Source of the DNA: Inia geoffrensis
Taxonomy: Eukaryota; Chordata; Mammalia; Artiodactyla; Iniidae
Assembly (NCBI GenBank): GCA_036417435.1
Contig: CM070905.1
Coordinates: 62,885,092 to 62,949,091, forward strand
Direction of reading: 5' to 3'
DNA length: 64,000 bases
Positions 1 to 10,225 of the stretch are shown here, one piece after another (position 1 is the first letter of the stretch; every line of letters begins with the position of its first letter). The notes below the pieces were generated by a model. That model was not told the origin of the DNA and made no database searches. It saw only the letters and a program-made list of their open reading frames with translations. A program made the position numbers and the translations under genes.

Positions 1-850
1 GATGATTAATTTTATCATGTAGAGACTTTACTGGATTTTACAAATTAAAGCCAAATACCCTTCATGAAAATTCTTGGAGACGTGACAAACCAATTTATAT
101 TCTATTAATTTAACTCTATTTAGGCAGAATCGTGGACTTTTGTAATAAAACACAAAATTAATTAAATTGCCCAATAGTATAATTACAGTTTCATCAACAG
201 TGAAAACAACTTTGAGTGCCAGAGTTTTGAAATGTTCAAATGCATTTTCAGTGTAATTTGGGAAAATGTGTAATTGTCCACTACCCTGCCCTCTACTTCT
301 TGCTATAAATACCAATGCAAAAGCACGCACTACTTTTTCCCATTAATGACTTCAGCTTTTATTCCAGTCTATTAAACTGGCCCACTGTGGGTCCTGAAGG
401 CTGGAAGGAACTATGAGGTTGAGGAGACAAATGCATCAAAATGAAGTGGAAAAGGTAAAGAAAAGTTAAGGGGGGAAGAGTAAGGTTGGGTAGTAGGAAT
501 AAATCCCATTATGAACTCTGTGTGTCTGTGAAGAAAATGACAGAAAGCAATAAAGAGCTCTATAGGCAATAAATATTTGTTGCATGAATGAATTCATGAA
601 TGAATGATATAGGGCTGAAGACCCTTTGAAAATGAAAGCAGCCACGAGGCATATAAAATATGGATGCTTAGCCAAGCTGAGCTATGCCATGATGACCTAC
701 AAAGTTTAATGAAATAAGTGGCTTTCCTTAGGATTACAGTTTAGTATGTGACATTTCTTGTTTTCCTATTAGTTCCATTGTTAGTTTTATTCAGATAAGT
801 AAAAGCATCTCTGCATATAAAAGAAACTTAATAAATGTTTTATTTACAAA
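1..850. other. No gene seen; unique AT-rich sequence
   Basis: No recognisable exon, RNA gene or repeat family. Open frames are short (100 codons or fewer) and carry no known motif. A small tandem cluster of GAATGAAT-like units lies near 585-607. Probably intergenic or intronic. Confidence 0.5.
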
Positions 851-1004
851 TATAGCATAGGAAACTATATTCAGTACCTTGTATTAACCTATAATGGAAA
901 AGAATCTGAAAAAGAATATATATATGTATAACTGAATCACTTTGCTGTACACCAGAAACTAACAACCTTGTAAATCAACTATACTTCAATAAAAAAAAAA
1001 AAAA
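851..1004 (+). mobile_element. L1 3' end (artiodactyl/cetacean type)
   Basis: The block carries the characteristic 3' UTR of the L1 family active in artiodactyls and whales (AACTGAATCACTTTGCTGTAC, then AATCAACTATACTTCAATAA) and ends in a 14 bp A tail at 991-1004. It is a strongly 5'-truncated copy of about 150 bp with no coding part. The same 3' end recurs in plus orientation at 20807-20985 and in minus orientation at 7883 and 29865. I could not find a convincing target-site duplication. Confidence 0.85.
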
Positions 1005-1540
1005 GGATGATATAATCTATCATTTTTAACCCAGGCTAAGTATTTGAAGCTAAACTTCTATTAATTTTATCTGAAATTTGTCATGTACCAATTTTGCAAC
1101 TCTGTTCTTTTTCATTCCTTCTTCCTAATGGCCCTAGACCTCCTATTCCCAAGGAAGATGAAGGTAAAGATGGGCTCTCTTTATACCTTTTCTTGTCCCT
1201 CTGGTTGTTTTGGATTAGATTCCATTAAGAATCAAATTTTTAAAGATCAAGCAACAGTGTACAAATCTAAGTGTTTGAGCCTTGAAAGCAAAATTGATTC
1301 CTCTTTGCATGATACTTTGCTTAGGAGTTTCCTGAAGCAGGTGTGTTTTGTTAGTAATAGAAAGGGATCAACAGGAAAGTTTTCAGTGGGGAGACCAACT
1401 TTCAAACCTTGTACTGACCATTGGACATGCCTAGCTCTGATCTTCCCAGAGGAGTAGTAGGTTAAGTGAAATGAGTCTGCAAGGTTTTGAATGGTTTTTA
1501 CTTCTTGCATTCAAAGTTTTTGTCTCCTGGCATAATGAGA
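1005..1540. other. Unassigned stretch with a 124-codon open frame
   Basis: No repeat family recognised. A plus-strand frame runs from ATG 1083 to 1457 (124 codons). It has no signal peptide, domain or motif I recognise, and no splice-site context or promoter is evident. An open frame of this length is expected by chance a few times in 64 kb, so I do not call it a gene. Confidence 0.4.
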
Positions 1541-1770
1541 AGTGGAAAGTGAAACAGCATGAGCCTTGGACCAGACATACTTGAGTTTGAATCTCAGCAG
1601 TCCCAATTACTGGCTGCCTATTTTTGGCAAAATTACTTAACAACAGCCAAGGCTCTGTTGCTGCATCTGTAAATAGGGAGATTATAATAACCATCTCCCA
1701 AGACCTTGTGAGAAATAAATGAAATCATATATGTGAAAGTATCTGGCACACATTATAGCCTCATTACATT
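1541..1770 (+). repeat. MIR SINE
   Basis: Ancient tRNA-derived mammalian SINE in plus orientation: tRNA-like part with TTGAGTTTGAATCTCAGC, core region with the CTGCATCTGTAAATAGGGAG block, and a 3' part resembling CTGGCACACATTATAG. Diverged but nearly full length. Confidence 0.8.
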
Positions 1771-2394
1771 TCCCCATGTTTTGTTTTCTTTCCTTTTGGC
1801 TCTCTGTGTCCGCAAATTTTCGATATTATGTATTAAAAAGGACTAGCTTACACTGCTGACAGAGTACTAAGTTTACTAAAAATGTGGTAGCTCTTGTTTA
1901 TTTAGAGGGTTGGGAAAACACACAAGGATCTGAGGGCTGTTTAGAGGTGATCTCAGCATTGGGTTGCAGAGGAGGAGAACATTTGGAGAGTGGATCCTGT
2001 CCCTCAGCATTTGCTGTCTAAATGTTCAATTTTCAGTGCTTCATACTCCCTCTCTCACATCACATGATCGGGAAAAGATGCTAGTTAGCACAAATCCATT
2101 GCTCATTCTCCAGTTCTTTCTCTCTTTGTTCTTTGTTTAAAACATCAGCTGAACGAAGAATAACTTCAGCTACTACCAGGTTTTAAGGAAGAAGAAAAGA
2201 AAAAGAGAAAAGGTAAATGAAAAGAATTAAGGAGCCTAGGAGGCCAAGGAAGGCCTTGTAGAGATTCTGGAGATGGTATCATTAATTCGAAGTAGATAGT
2301 ATTATCTAGGTCACTGAGTTTCCCCCCAATCCAAATAGCTTTATTGTTTGCTGACTTTCAGATTCACAGCCCCCCCAACTTTCATGTGCAAATA

Positions 2395-2660
2395 TACCAA
2401 TGTTGAAAATTCTTAACAGTGGAATTATAGGGCCGAAAGGCGGGTCAATTTAAAATTATGATAGTTATTTCCAAGCTGCCCTTCAAAAGTTTTGTCCCAA
2501 ATGATATCCCTACCAATAGTGTATGAGAGACCTATTTCTCACATCCTCACCAAGATTTTGATCATCAGTATTTACATAGATGAAAAATAGGAACTTATTT
2601 TAATTATTTGCATTTACTTAATTTTCACTGAATTTGAGTACCTTTCATGTGCTTAAAGCC
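2395..2660 (-). repeat. Old L1 fragment, minus strand
   Basis: The text resembles the minus-strand reading of the L1 ORF2 3' region (AAGCTGCCCTTCAAAAG, then TCTCACATCCTCACCAAGATTT). Heavily diverged and interrupted by stops, so an old fossil. The family is inferred from the shared word order with the better preserved minus-strand L1 at 18.8-19.0 kb. Confidence 0.55.
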
Positions 2661-2684
2661 ATTTGTAGTTCTTTTTCTCTGGAC

Positions 2685-2850
2685 TGACCAGATTCCTTTC
2701 TGGGTTAGTCACTGAAGCTTTCTGAACTTCGGTTTTCTCATCTGTAAACTGAGGGTTTGGGGGACTAAATGAGGAGATAAGGGTTTTTTTTTCACAGTAC
2801 CTGGCAGAAAATAAGGCATTAATAAATGTTGACTGTTATTACTATTTTAT
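2685..2850 (+). repeat. MIR SINE
   Basis: Core and 3' part of MIR in plus orientation: GTTTTCTCATCTGTAAACTG followed by CCTGGCAGAAAATAAGGCAT and AATAAATGTTGACTGTTATT. The tRNA-like head is missing or unrecognisable. Confidence 0.75.
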
Positions 2851-3160
2851 TATTTCCGCTACTCCATACCAGCACCTTTTCTCTCACTGTGTCCTTTGAA
2901 CCTTTCTCTGGATTTCCAGATTCATATTTCTATCCCTCTTTTGCTTAAATCAGTATCTTCCCAGAAACTTATCTTCTCTTCCTCCTTCTCTTTGTTCTCT
3001 GCCTGTGAAGTGGCTTCTTCATGCTCTGACTAATGAGGTTTGTCGGTTCTCAGTCGTCTTCACCCCTCCCTCTTCTTCATTCTCCATATCTAACCAGCTG
3101 CCAGATCTTATCAATTTCACCTTGGATAGTCAATCCCTTTAATCTCCTTCCTTCCTAGCC
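2851..3160 (+). repeat. Possible L2 LINE fragment
   Basis: Pyrimidine-rich stretch whose word order (for example CTGCCAGATCTTATCAATTT near 3100) is compatible with the 3' coding part of L2. Strongly diverged; the call is tentative. Confidence 0.3.
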
Positions 3161-3360
3161 CTCCCTACATATGTATTGCATGCCATTTTCTTTTCTTGCC
3201 CTTGAAGAGTGTCCTTGACAGCTCATCCGGAAGTCTCCTGAGAATTCTTACAGTGAGTGTACTGCTCACTGGGTTGGCTCCACTTACTGCCAAGGATTCA
3301 TTTGTACATACTCTAAAGGGCCGTAATGTCAGTCTAAGTAGTTTAGATTTTGGACTTTCA

Positions 3361-3384
3361 ATTTTTTTTTTTTTTTTTTTTTTT
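3361..3384. repeat. Poly(T) tract
   Basis: About 24 consecutive T. No retroelement body is recognisable to its right, so it may be a tail remnant or simple homopolymer growth. Confidence 0.85.
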
Positions 3385-3756
3385 GAGTAAGGGAGGGTTA
3401 GAATTAAAGTGTAATTTGGGAAATTAATCTGGCAATACGACATAGGTTAGACATGAGAGAAGGAGCTAGGGAGACCAGTTAAGAGGTGTATGTAGATACT
3501 AGAACTGGGGCGTGGGGGGCAGGGGAAAGAAGCTCTAATTAGGAATGGTGGCACTTATAATGGAAAGGACAACAGCAAAAGATATAGCACAGTAGGTCTT
3601 CCCAGAATCTAAAAAAGCTTTCAGTTGCACAAGGGGTTCTTGGTTTGATGGAAAAGCTAGAGAGAAATACAGTTAAAGCTTCCAGGAGGTTATCATGGCA
3701 TCCTTACAGAAACACTTGATTTTCCTTTAGAATTTCTGATGTAGCCCCTTTTCATT

Positions 3757-3805
<49 letters not shown>

Positions 3806-5319
3806 AATTTAGAATAGTGGAATTTCCTACTTGTTCCTCTATGCTCAGGTGACACTGGGGATTGTGCCTCCTGGAGGATTAATTACCATAAAAGGCCTCT
3901 CACCCCTGAAAGGCTTCCTTTTAGGTCATGGTCCAGCTCAGCCCAGGCCAAGCTGGGAAGGCGTGTATGTGGATTGCCTGCAGTGCCCCTGACAAGTAGA
4001 TAGATGAGCGCTCATTTCCCATATTGTGCTATTAGACTCCAGAGCCAGTATAGCGCAGGAGACCAGGAAAGTACTGCAAAGCAGGGGCCATTGTCACAGT
4101 CCCTTTCCAGCTGTTGGCTGTTAGCAACAACATCCATTCTGCTGCTGACACCCTGCTCTCCAGGGTGGCACTTCTGCTTAGAAATTATTTAAACCACTTA
4201 AAGACAGTAGAATATTTAAAAGTCAAAATGCCTGTTTTCTAATTATTCCCTAGACCTCACTTAGCGATAGCTGGCTTCATGTCACACAGTGTGACTCTCA
4301 TGGGGATTTCAGCAGCCCCCTGAGCAGAAGTGACAGCGTTGGCATGTTATTAACAACACTGGAGTCTGCTGTGCTCACAACCTTGAAGGGGGTGGGGGGG
4401 CGAGAAGCCCCTCCCCCTCTCTCATCCACTCCAAAGTCTCTAATGGAGTGGATAGGACAATTTCAATGGGTTGTTCTTAGGTGTTTAGGGGGAACCTTGA
4501 GGCTATTCCTTGACTTGCATCAATTCACTCAGGTCATTCCTAATGAAATGATCTGTGATAAATGGGAAGCAGTGAAAAGGGATTTTGTACTATTGGCCTC
4601 ACTTGACCCTCCCTGACTTTCCTGAGCGTCTTGAAAAGTGGTGACAAAATACAAAAGAATTAGAGTTAAAGGAATTCAAGACCAGGACCATCATATTATC
4701 AGCAAGTTTGTTGAATAGGCTTTTGAATTTGCTTTCTTAAATCTCAAAAAATGGCATTAAGCAGTTAATGGAGTTGATATATTAAATACCACCCTCGTCT
4801 GTGCACAGAATGAGCACTAGCTAATCAGTGACTTGGTACATCAATTGATATGGGAAAGATGAGCTCTTTTTATTAGGTCAGCGGAACCAGTGATGTATGG
4901 AGGCACTAAAATGAGATTAAGCTGCTCTTTGCAATTTCAATTATGATTTTTTATGAACAAAAAATAAAATGTAGACATCTTTGGGAGAATAAAGGTGTCT
5001 GCAACATTTGCTGGAGTTCTGAGCTATTGATGTTCCATTTTTCTTTAGTCTCACATCTAGATAAAGATTTGAAGGGACTTTATGAATTCACATATTCTTA
5101 GTTTTCAGTATGTTAGTAAGGAAGATGAGTTGTGAAAAATCCCTTTTATCTGACTTCCTGTGATATTATTTATATTACCCATTAAAAAAAAAATAAAAGA
5201 AACAGAATTTTAGACCCAGAAAACTTAGGAGATGCTGAGTCCTAATCCTTTGTTCCTTAGTCTTGGAAATTCACTTTTCTTTCCATTTGTTTCTCCCAGT
5301 TATGGGTGGGGGAGGTGGA
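3385..5319. other. No gene seen; mostly unique sequence
   Basis: Holds a TA microsatellite (listed separately) and no recognised gene. Frames at 4004-4192 and 4344-4616 are short and lack motifs. The part from about 4740 to 5060 is repeat-free and dense in TAAT/CAAT-type words; it is discussed as a conserved-element candidate. Confidence 0.45.
3760..3803. repeat. (TA)n microsatellite
   Basis: About 21 uninterrupted TA units. Such a perfect run is expected to be length-polymorphic. Confidence 0.95.
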
Positions 5320-5562
5320 GTAGGGTAGTGGTAACGAGCCCAGGATCTGGAGTCATTAGGGGCTGATGCAAATACGGGCTTTGCTACTTGCTAACTAGTT
5401 AACTTCCTTAATCTTTCTAGACTGTAGTAGTTTCTACATCTGTACAATGGAGATAATACCTCCCCTAGGGCTGCTTTGATGCTGAATAATACAAATGAGA
5501 GAAATATAAAACACTTAGCACACTGTGCGGCACTTAGAGTTGAGTGAATTGTTTTTATTATT
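5320..5562 (+). repeat. MIR SINE
   Basis: Near full-length MIR, plus orientation: tRNA-like part with GATCTGGAGTCATTAGG, TTTCTACATCTGTACAATGG core, and a 3' part with AAACACTTAGCACACTGTGC. Confidence 0.75.
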
Positions 5563-7252
5563 TGGGTATGAGTCCTGCAAAATCTTCCTATTGTAGAGTA
5601 CATTTTTTTTATATGGAAGTTTGCGACTACTTTGGGCCTCTTCTAGTATGGCCAAGTTTAACTCAAATCTGGTTTGAAAGGTCAATGTCTTTTATAGGTC
5701 TATGACAGGGTATTAGTACCTAAATACAGCTAAATGAGGAGCCATAGGAAGCAGCAGGTGATAAGGCCACTTCTGGAATCTCCCTAAGGCCAGAGCATAA
5801 ACATTTGCATATAATTGGCGATTTACAGATGCTTCCTATCTGTTCTGCGATATTTTCAACCTAGGATTTTATTATGGCTCCCCTTAGGACACAAATTTCC
5901 TGAGTTTCCTGAATCTTCTTGCAGACTTTCTTATATCTTAAACTGTTTATTGTTAATTTTCTAAAAACATAAGCCTGAGACAGCAGATAAACAAGCTAAG
6001 TGAGGGGTAGGGTAGGGGGCTGGTAGAAACCTTTGCCATGGCATTTTAGCCTATGTATGAAAGTGTTGAATTTGCAATATAATGTCTTTAGATCTTGCTA
6101 GGACATCTTGGTAGTTCACAGGTATCAAGCTGCAATTAGGACCAGTTGGTTAATATGGTGATCAGTAACAAGATGGCAAGCATTTAATTTAGAACTTTCT
6201 GATCTAAAGTGAATAATCATTTTCTTGGAAGAAAGGATTTACTGGGTATTTTGCCTATTTTCTGTTACAAATTTATTACCAAGCACTGCTATTTAATATT
6301 TTGAGGCCAGTTCCGAGTTTTTGGGCATCTTGTGCTATCAGTGTTACTGATTGCACTCTGTAGGGATGCCTGTAATTTGTATGCAGTTAATTAATACAGT
6401 TTATTGAGCATTTAGTTGTGAAATAAACTGCACAAAAATAAAAGAGAGGAAAGAAATTGTGATCCATCCATACTCCATTTAAATGAAGCAGAAAAAACAA
6501 GAAGTGTTCTGTACCATGTTTTAATATGCTTCCACCAAAATTTCTAAAACAAATATATCAGGTTATAGAATAATGATAAACATAAATCCTTCCAGAATAT
6601 AACATATAGGATGCTGTATGAAATCAAATCTGGAAGTTGGTTAGAGCATTAAAAGTGAAGTCAGATAAACGTCTTAGCAAACGGCCATGTAAGAGTGATG
6701 TTGTCTTAGAATTTCTTCTAAAATGGGTAGGCAGGTGAGCTTACAGAAATTGAAGATTTAAAACCAGTTCAAAAATTTAAAGCCTATTTGCATTTTATCT
6801 TTGAAAGCCTTTTCTCTGAAATTGCTGACTATTAGATAAAAGCCATGCTTGCCACAACCTGCATTTATTTTCATGTATCTCATTCTACCAATGAGATCTA
6901 GTCCATGAGTAGACAATCTTGTGCTTGGTTATTGGTTTTGAACTTGTGTTGTGTAACCTAAGATTTGTCCCGTGTCCTGCTACTCTATTTTTCACCATCA
7001 CTCACCACAGATCAGGGAACTATGGCTTGGAATGCTTCTGCACACTTAAGGTTGTGCACTTTCCCTGAAAGCCTCTGAGATAATACTGGCCTTAGGTAGA
7101 AGGTTCAAAGCTTTGGGTTAAGTTTCTGTGTTGCTTGCAGTTGATCTGTTGAAGATACTTTTTCTTCTTGTATTTGAAAGTTTTTTCCTGGTAGTTATTC
7201 TATCATGATAATTTCAGTTCTCAGATTTGAGCAATAATTCTAATGGGGTTAT
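5563..7252. other. No gene seen; unique or unclassified sequence
   Basis: No exon, RNA gene or repeat family that I can name. AT-rich, no long open frame in any phase. The right edge is the junction with the solo LTR. Confidence 0.45.
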
Positions 7253-7309
7253 TGTAAGGTCGGATCTTAACAAACGGCACCGCGAAACAGAGGAAAGCTT
7301 CAAGTGAGC

Positions 7310-7315
7310 TTTATT
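7310..7315 (-). terminator. LTR polyadenylation signal
   Basis: AATAAA on the minus strand, 57 bp before the LTR's 3' edge, downstream of the TATA box in the same orientation. Confidence 0.6.
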
Positions 7316-7393
7316 AGGGAGCGCCCCTAGTTGAGGTTCACTGGTCCGAGAGAAAGGGGCCAGAGAAGTCGCACCCAGGCGAGGGTTGGCCAA

Positions 7394-7403
7394 GATTTTA
7401 TAG
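7394..7403 (-). promoter_or_regulatory. TATA box of the LTR promoter
   Basis: CTATAAAATC on the minus strand, about 80 bp upstream of the AATAAA signal in the same orientation. Fits the U3/R layout of an LTR; whether it is still active is unknown. Confidence 0.6.
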
Positions 7404-7538
7404 GGGAAGAAGGGAAAGGGGTGTGGTGAATCTGGGAAGGCGCAGGATATTCCTTACTTGGTGGCCTTTTCGGGTATCCTGGGGGACCGTTAGTCCCGCC
7501 CCTCGAAAGGTGGGAAGGCTGGGCCAGGTGCAAAGTCC

Positions 7539-7630
7539 CCAGGTGAGTTCCTGGAACTGGGTGGTCCGGAATGTCTCCAGGTCAGTTTCTGGAACTGGGT
7601 GGTCCGGGGAATTTCCAGGTCAGATGCAAC
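7539..7630 (-). repeat. 38 bp tandem repeat in the LTR U3 region
   Basis: Units start at 7539, 7577 and 7615 with a constant 38 bp period. The first two share CTGGAACTGGGTGGTCCGG; the third keeps only the opening CCAGGTCAG. Direct repeats at this place in an LTR usually act as enhancers. Confidence 0.85.
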
Positions 7631-7882
7631 CTGTGAATCTGATTGTGTTCCCCTGCCTCGGGCCAGTTGGCCTTACAGTTAGTGTAAACAAATACCTGAG
7701 ATAAAATTCTGGAAAGGTGATTTCATCTAGAGGAATTTATCTCATTTCTTTCTATTTCTGGAAAAACACGTAAGGCAATTAATCCATTTTTTAAGATTGT
7801 TACATTTTATCTGTGGTTTTAAAACTATTTCTCTTGTATGATATTGATATAAAAATCTTGTTTTTAACTAAATGCTTGTGTT

Positions 7883-9264
7883 GAAATGCTTTTTTAAAAA
7901 TAGATCTTTACTGGAGTATAATTGCTTCACAATACTGTGTTAGTTTCTGTTGTACAACAAAGTGAATCAGCCATATGCATATACATGTCCCCATATGCCT
8001 TCCCTCTTGCATCTCCCTCCCACCCTCCCTATCCCACCCCTCTAGGTGGTCAGAAAGCACCAAGCTGATCTCCCCGCGCTATGCGGCTGCTTCCCACTAG
8101 CTATCGATTTTACATTTGGTAGTGTATATATGTCCATGACACTCTCTCACTTTGTCCCAGCTTACCCTTCCCCCTCCCCATGTCCTCAAGTCCATTCTCT
8201 ACGTCTGCGTCTTTATTCCTGTCCTGCCACTAGGTTCATCAGTACTATTTTTTGGTTTTTTTTAGATTCCATATATATGCGTTAGCATATGGTATTTGTT
8301 TTTCTCTTTCTGACTTATTTCAGTCTGTATGACAGACTCTAGGTCCATCCACCTCACTACAAATAACTCAATTTCGTTTCTTTTTATGGCTGAGTAATAT
8401 TCCATTGTATATATGTGCCACATATCCTTTATCTATTCATCTGTCAGTGGACATTTAGGTTGCTTCCATGTCCTGGCTATTGTAAATAGTGCTGCAGTGA
8501 ACATCGTGGTACATGTCTACATGTCTCTTTTTGGATTATGGTTTTCTCAGGCTTTATGCCCAGTAGTGGGATTGCTGGGTCTGGGAAAACTGGACAGCTA
8601 CATGTAAAAGAATGAAATTAGAACACTAACAACATACACAAAAATAAACTCCAAATGCATTAAAGACCTAAATGTAAGACTGGACACTATAAAACTCTTA
8701 GAGGAAAACATAGGAAAAGCACCTTTTGACATAAACCACAGCAAGATCTTTTTTGTCTCACCTCCTAGAGTAATGAAAATAAAAACAAAAATAAACAAAT
8801 GAGACCTAATTAAACTGAAAAGCTTTTGCCCAGCAAAGGATACCATAAACAAGATGAAAAGACAACCCTCAGAATGGGAGAAAATATTTGCAAATGAAAC
8901 AACGGACAAAGGATTAATCTCAAACATACAAACAGCTCATGGAGCTCAATATCAAAAAAACAATACAAATAAAAGATGGGCAGAAGACCTAAATAGGCAT
9001 TTCACCAAAGAAGAGATACAGATAGCCAAGAGGCACACGAAAAGATGCTCAACATCACTAATTATTAGAGAAATGCAAATCAAAACTACAATGAGGTATC
9101 ACCTCACACCGGTCAGAATGCCCATTATCAAAAAATCTAGAAACAATAAATACTGGAAAGGGTTTGGTGAAAAGGGATCCCTCCTGCACTCTTGGTGGGA
9201 ATGTAAATTGATACAACCACTATGGAGAACAGCATGGAGGTTCCTTAGAAAACTAGAAATGCTT
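7883..9264 (-). mobile_element. L1 insertion with 5' inversion (twin priming)
   Basis: Positions 7892-8580 are the minus-strand 3' part of an artiodactyl-type L1 (3' UTR plus the end of ORF2). Positions 8581-9255 are the adjoining upstream part of ORF2 but in plus orientation. Both are enclosed by one 9 bp direct repeat, GAAATGCTT (7883-7891 and 9256-9264). The two halves meet within the same region of L1: the inverted half ends just before the point where the other half begins, with perhaps 15-20 bp lost. This is the classic structure left when two primers start reverse transcription on one L1 RNA. The element is dead: 5'-truncated, inverted and with stops. Confidence 0.92.
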
Positions 9265-9273
9265 ATTTTTTAA
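8854..9273 (+). pseudogene. L1 ORF2 C-terminal fragment (inverted part)
   Basis: Open frame of 139 codons within the inverted half of the L1. It reads typical ORF2p C-terminal text ([20 protein letters not shown], then [10 protein letters not shown] and [21 protein letters not shown]). This part lies downstream of the reverse-transcriptase catalytic region, so no enzyme activity is expected. The ATG at 8854 is incidental, and the last residues run out of the element into flanking DNA. Confidence 0.85.
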
Positions 9274-10035
9274 TTCATAAATTCAAAGTACACCTAAAAG
9301 AAAATAAAATTTAAGTCACAAGTATCTTTAAGATACAGAAAAAAGAAATATTAATGTAGAAAAATCATGTAGGTTTCCTTAGAGTTTCATATCACACAGA
9401 GAAAAAGGTGAACACATTAAACATTTTTTTTTTTTTTAAAGCACTAGTGTGAATTTTTGAGATGCTGCAGTCTCTGGAATTTTAAGACTTGGACTTTACT
9501 GGACTTGCATAGTAAATTTATCTAGACTTTGAAAATGACTTTTCTTAAAGTGATCCATGAGCTCTCTTGATAATAATCACAGGGACATAAATATAATCTT
9601 TGTCAATACATTTTTACGGACAGAGTATTTATCAGGTATCAGGCGCTGTGCTGGGTGATTTAGCTTTAGTTCAGGAGCTCTTGGTTTTGTGAGAACCACC
9701 ATCTAGGACATAGTGGTACAGAGCGACAAACATGTCTTTGTGCTGCCAGCTGTTTCTCTTCTGAGTCTTGTTTCCCCAGTAATGGTTCCCTCTCCCCTTA
9801 CCCTTTCACGAGACTACTAGTCTTTATCTTTCTTTTTCAAAGTATGGTTTCAGAAAACAATCAGCGTCAGATAATCAGATAACTTACATCTTATCTTAAG
9901 TAACTTCACTGATGAATAAGCTCACTATGAAGGCTCCCAGAAATCTTTACGCTTCTAACTGTGGATTGAAATGCTTACTATATTGAGGGTAAAATACACA
10001 CCATTACTATTATTGCTAGCTATAGATGTCTACCA
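9265..10035. other. No gene seen; possible L2 scrap
   Basis: Unique AT-rich sequence. A short piece around 9605-9690 (ATCAGGTATCAGGCGCTGTG) resembles the minus-strand 3' end of L2, too diverged to be firm. A T15 run lies at 9424-9438. Confidence 0.4.
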
Positions 10036-10039
10036 TATG

Positions 10040-10225
10040 TATAGCATCTACCATAGACATTATGGTGAGCATTTTATATACCTTATCTCTAGTCCATGCA
10101 ACAATCTCTATAAGATGTTATCATCATTACTCTAATTTTACATGGAGAAGCTGAACTTGAGTGATGTTGGGCTTGTTCAGCTCCATGTGGCCTATGATTG
10201 GAAGAGCTGAGATTCTGTCTGCCTT
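10040..10225 (-). repeat. MIR SINE
   Basis: MIR in minus orientation: GCATTTTATATACCTTATCT, then AATTTTACATGGAGAAGCTG and the reversed head GAAGAGCTGAGATTCTGTC. Confidence 0.65.

Larger units (their letters stand above)
7253..7677 (-). mobile_element. Solo LTR of an endogenous retrovirus
   Basis: The 425 bp block starts TGTAAGG and ends CCTTACA, a 7 bp inverted terminal repeat with TG...CA ends as in retroviral LTRs. On the minus strand it shows a TATAAAA box (7394-7403), an AATAAA poly(A) signal (7310-7315) and a U3-like region with three starts of a 38 bp unit (7539, 7577, 7615). Flanks give a candidate 5 bp target duplication, GTTAT (7248-7252) and GTTAG (7678-7682), with one mismatch. 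GC and CpG content are far above the surroundings, which suggests a fairly recent insertion. No internal gag, pol or env lies beside it, so it is a recombined solo LTR. Class (ERV1 or other) is not decided by what I can see. Confidence 0.82.

Noticed and set aside
7253..7677. CpG island of a host gene promoter
   Set aside because: The CpG-rich stretch coincides exactly with the LTR ends and is only 425 bp long.
8598..8927. 109-codon minus-strand frame
   Set aside because: Antisense of the inverted L1 ORF2 half; a shadow frame.
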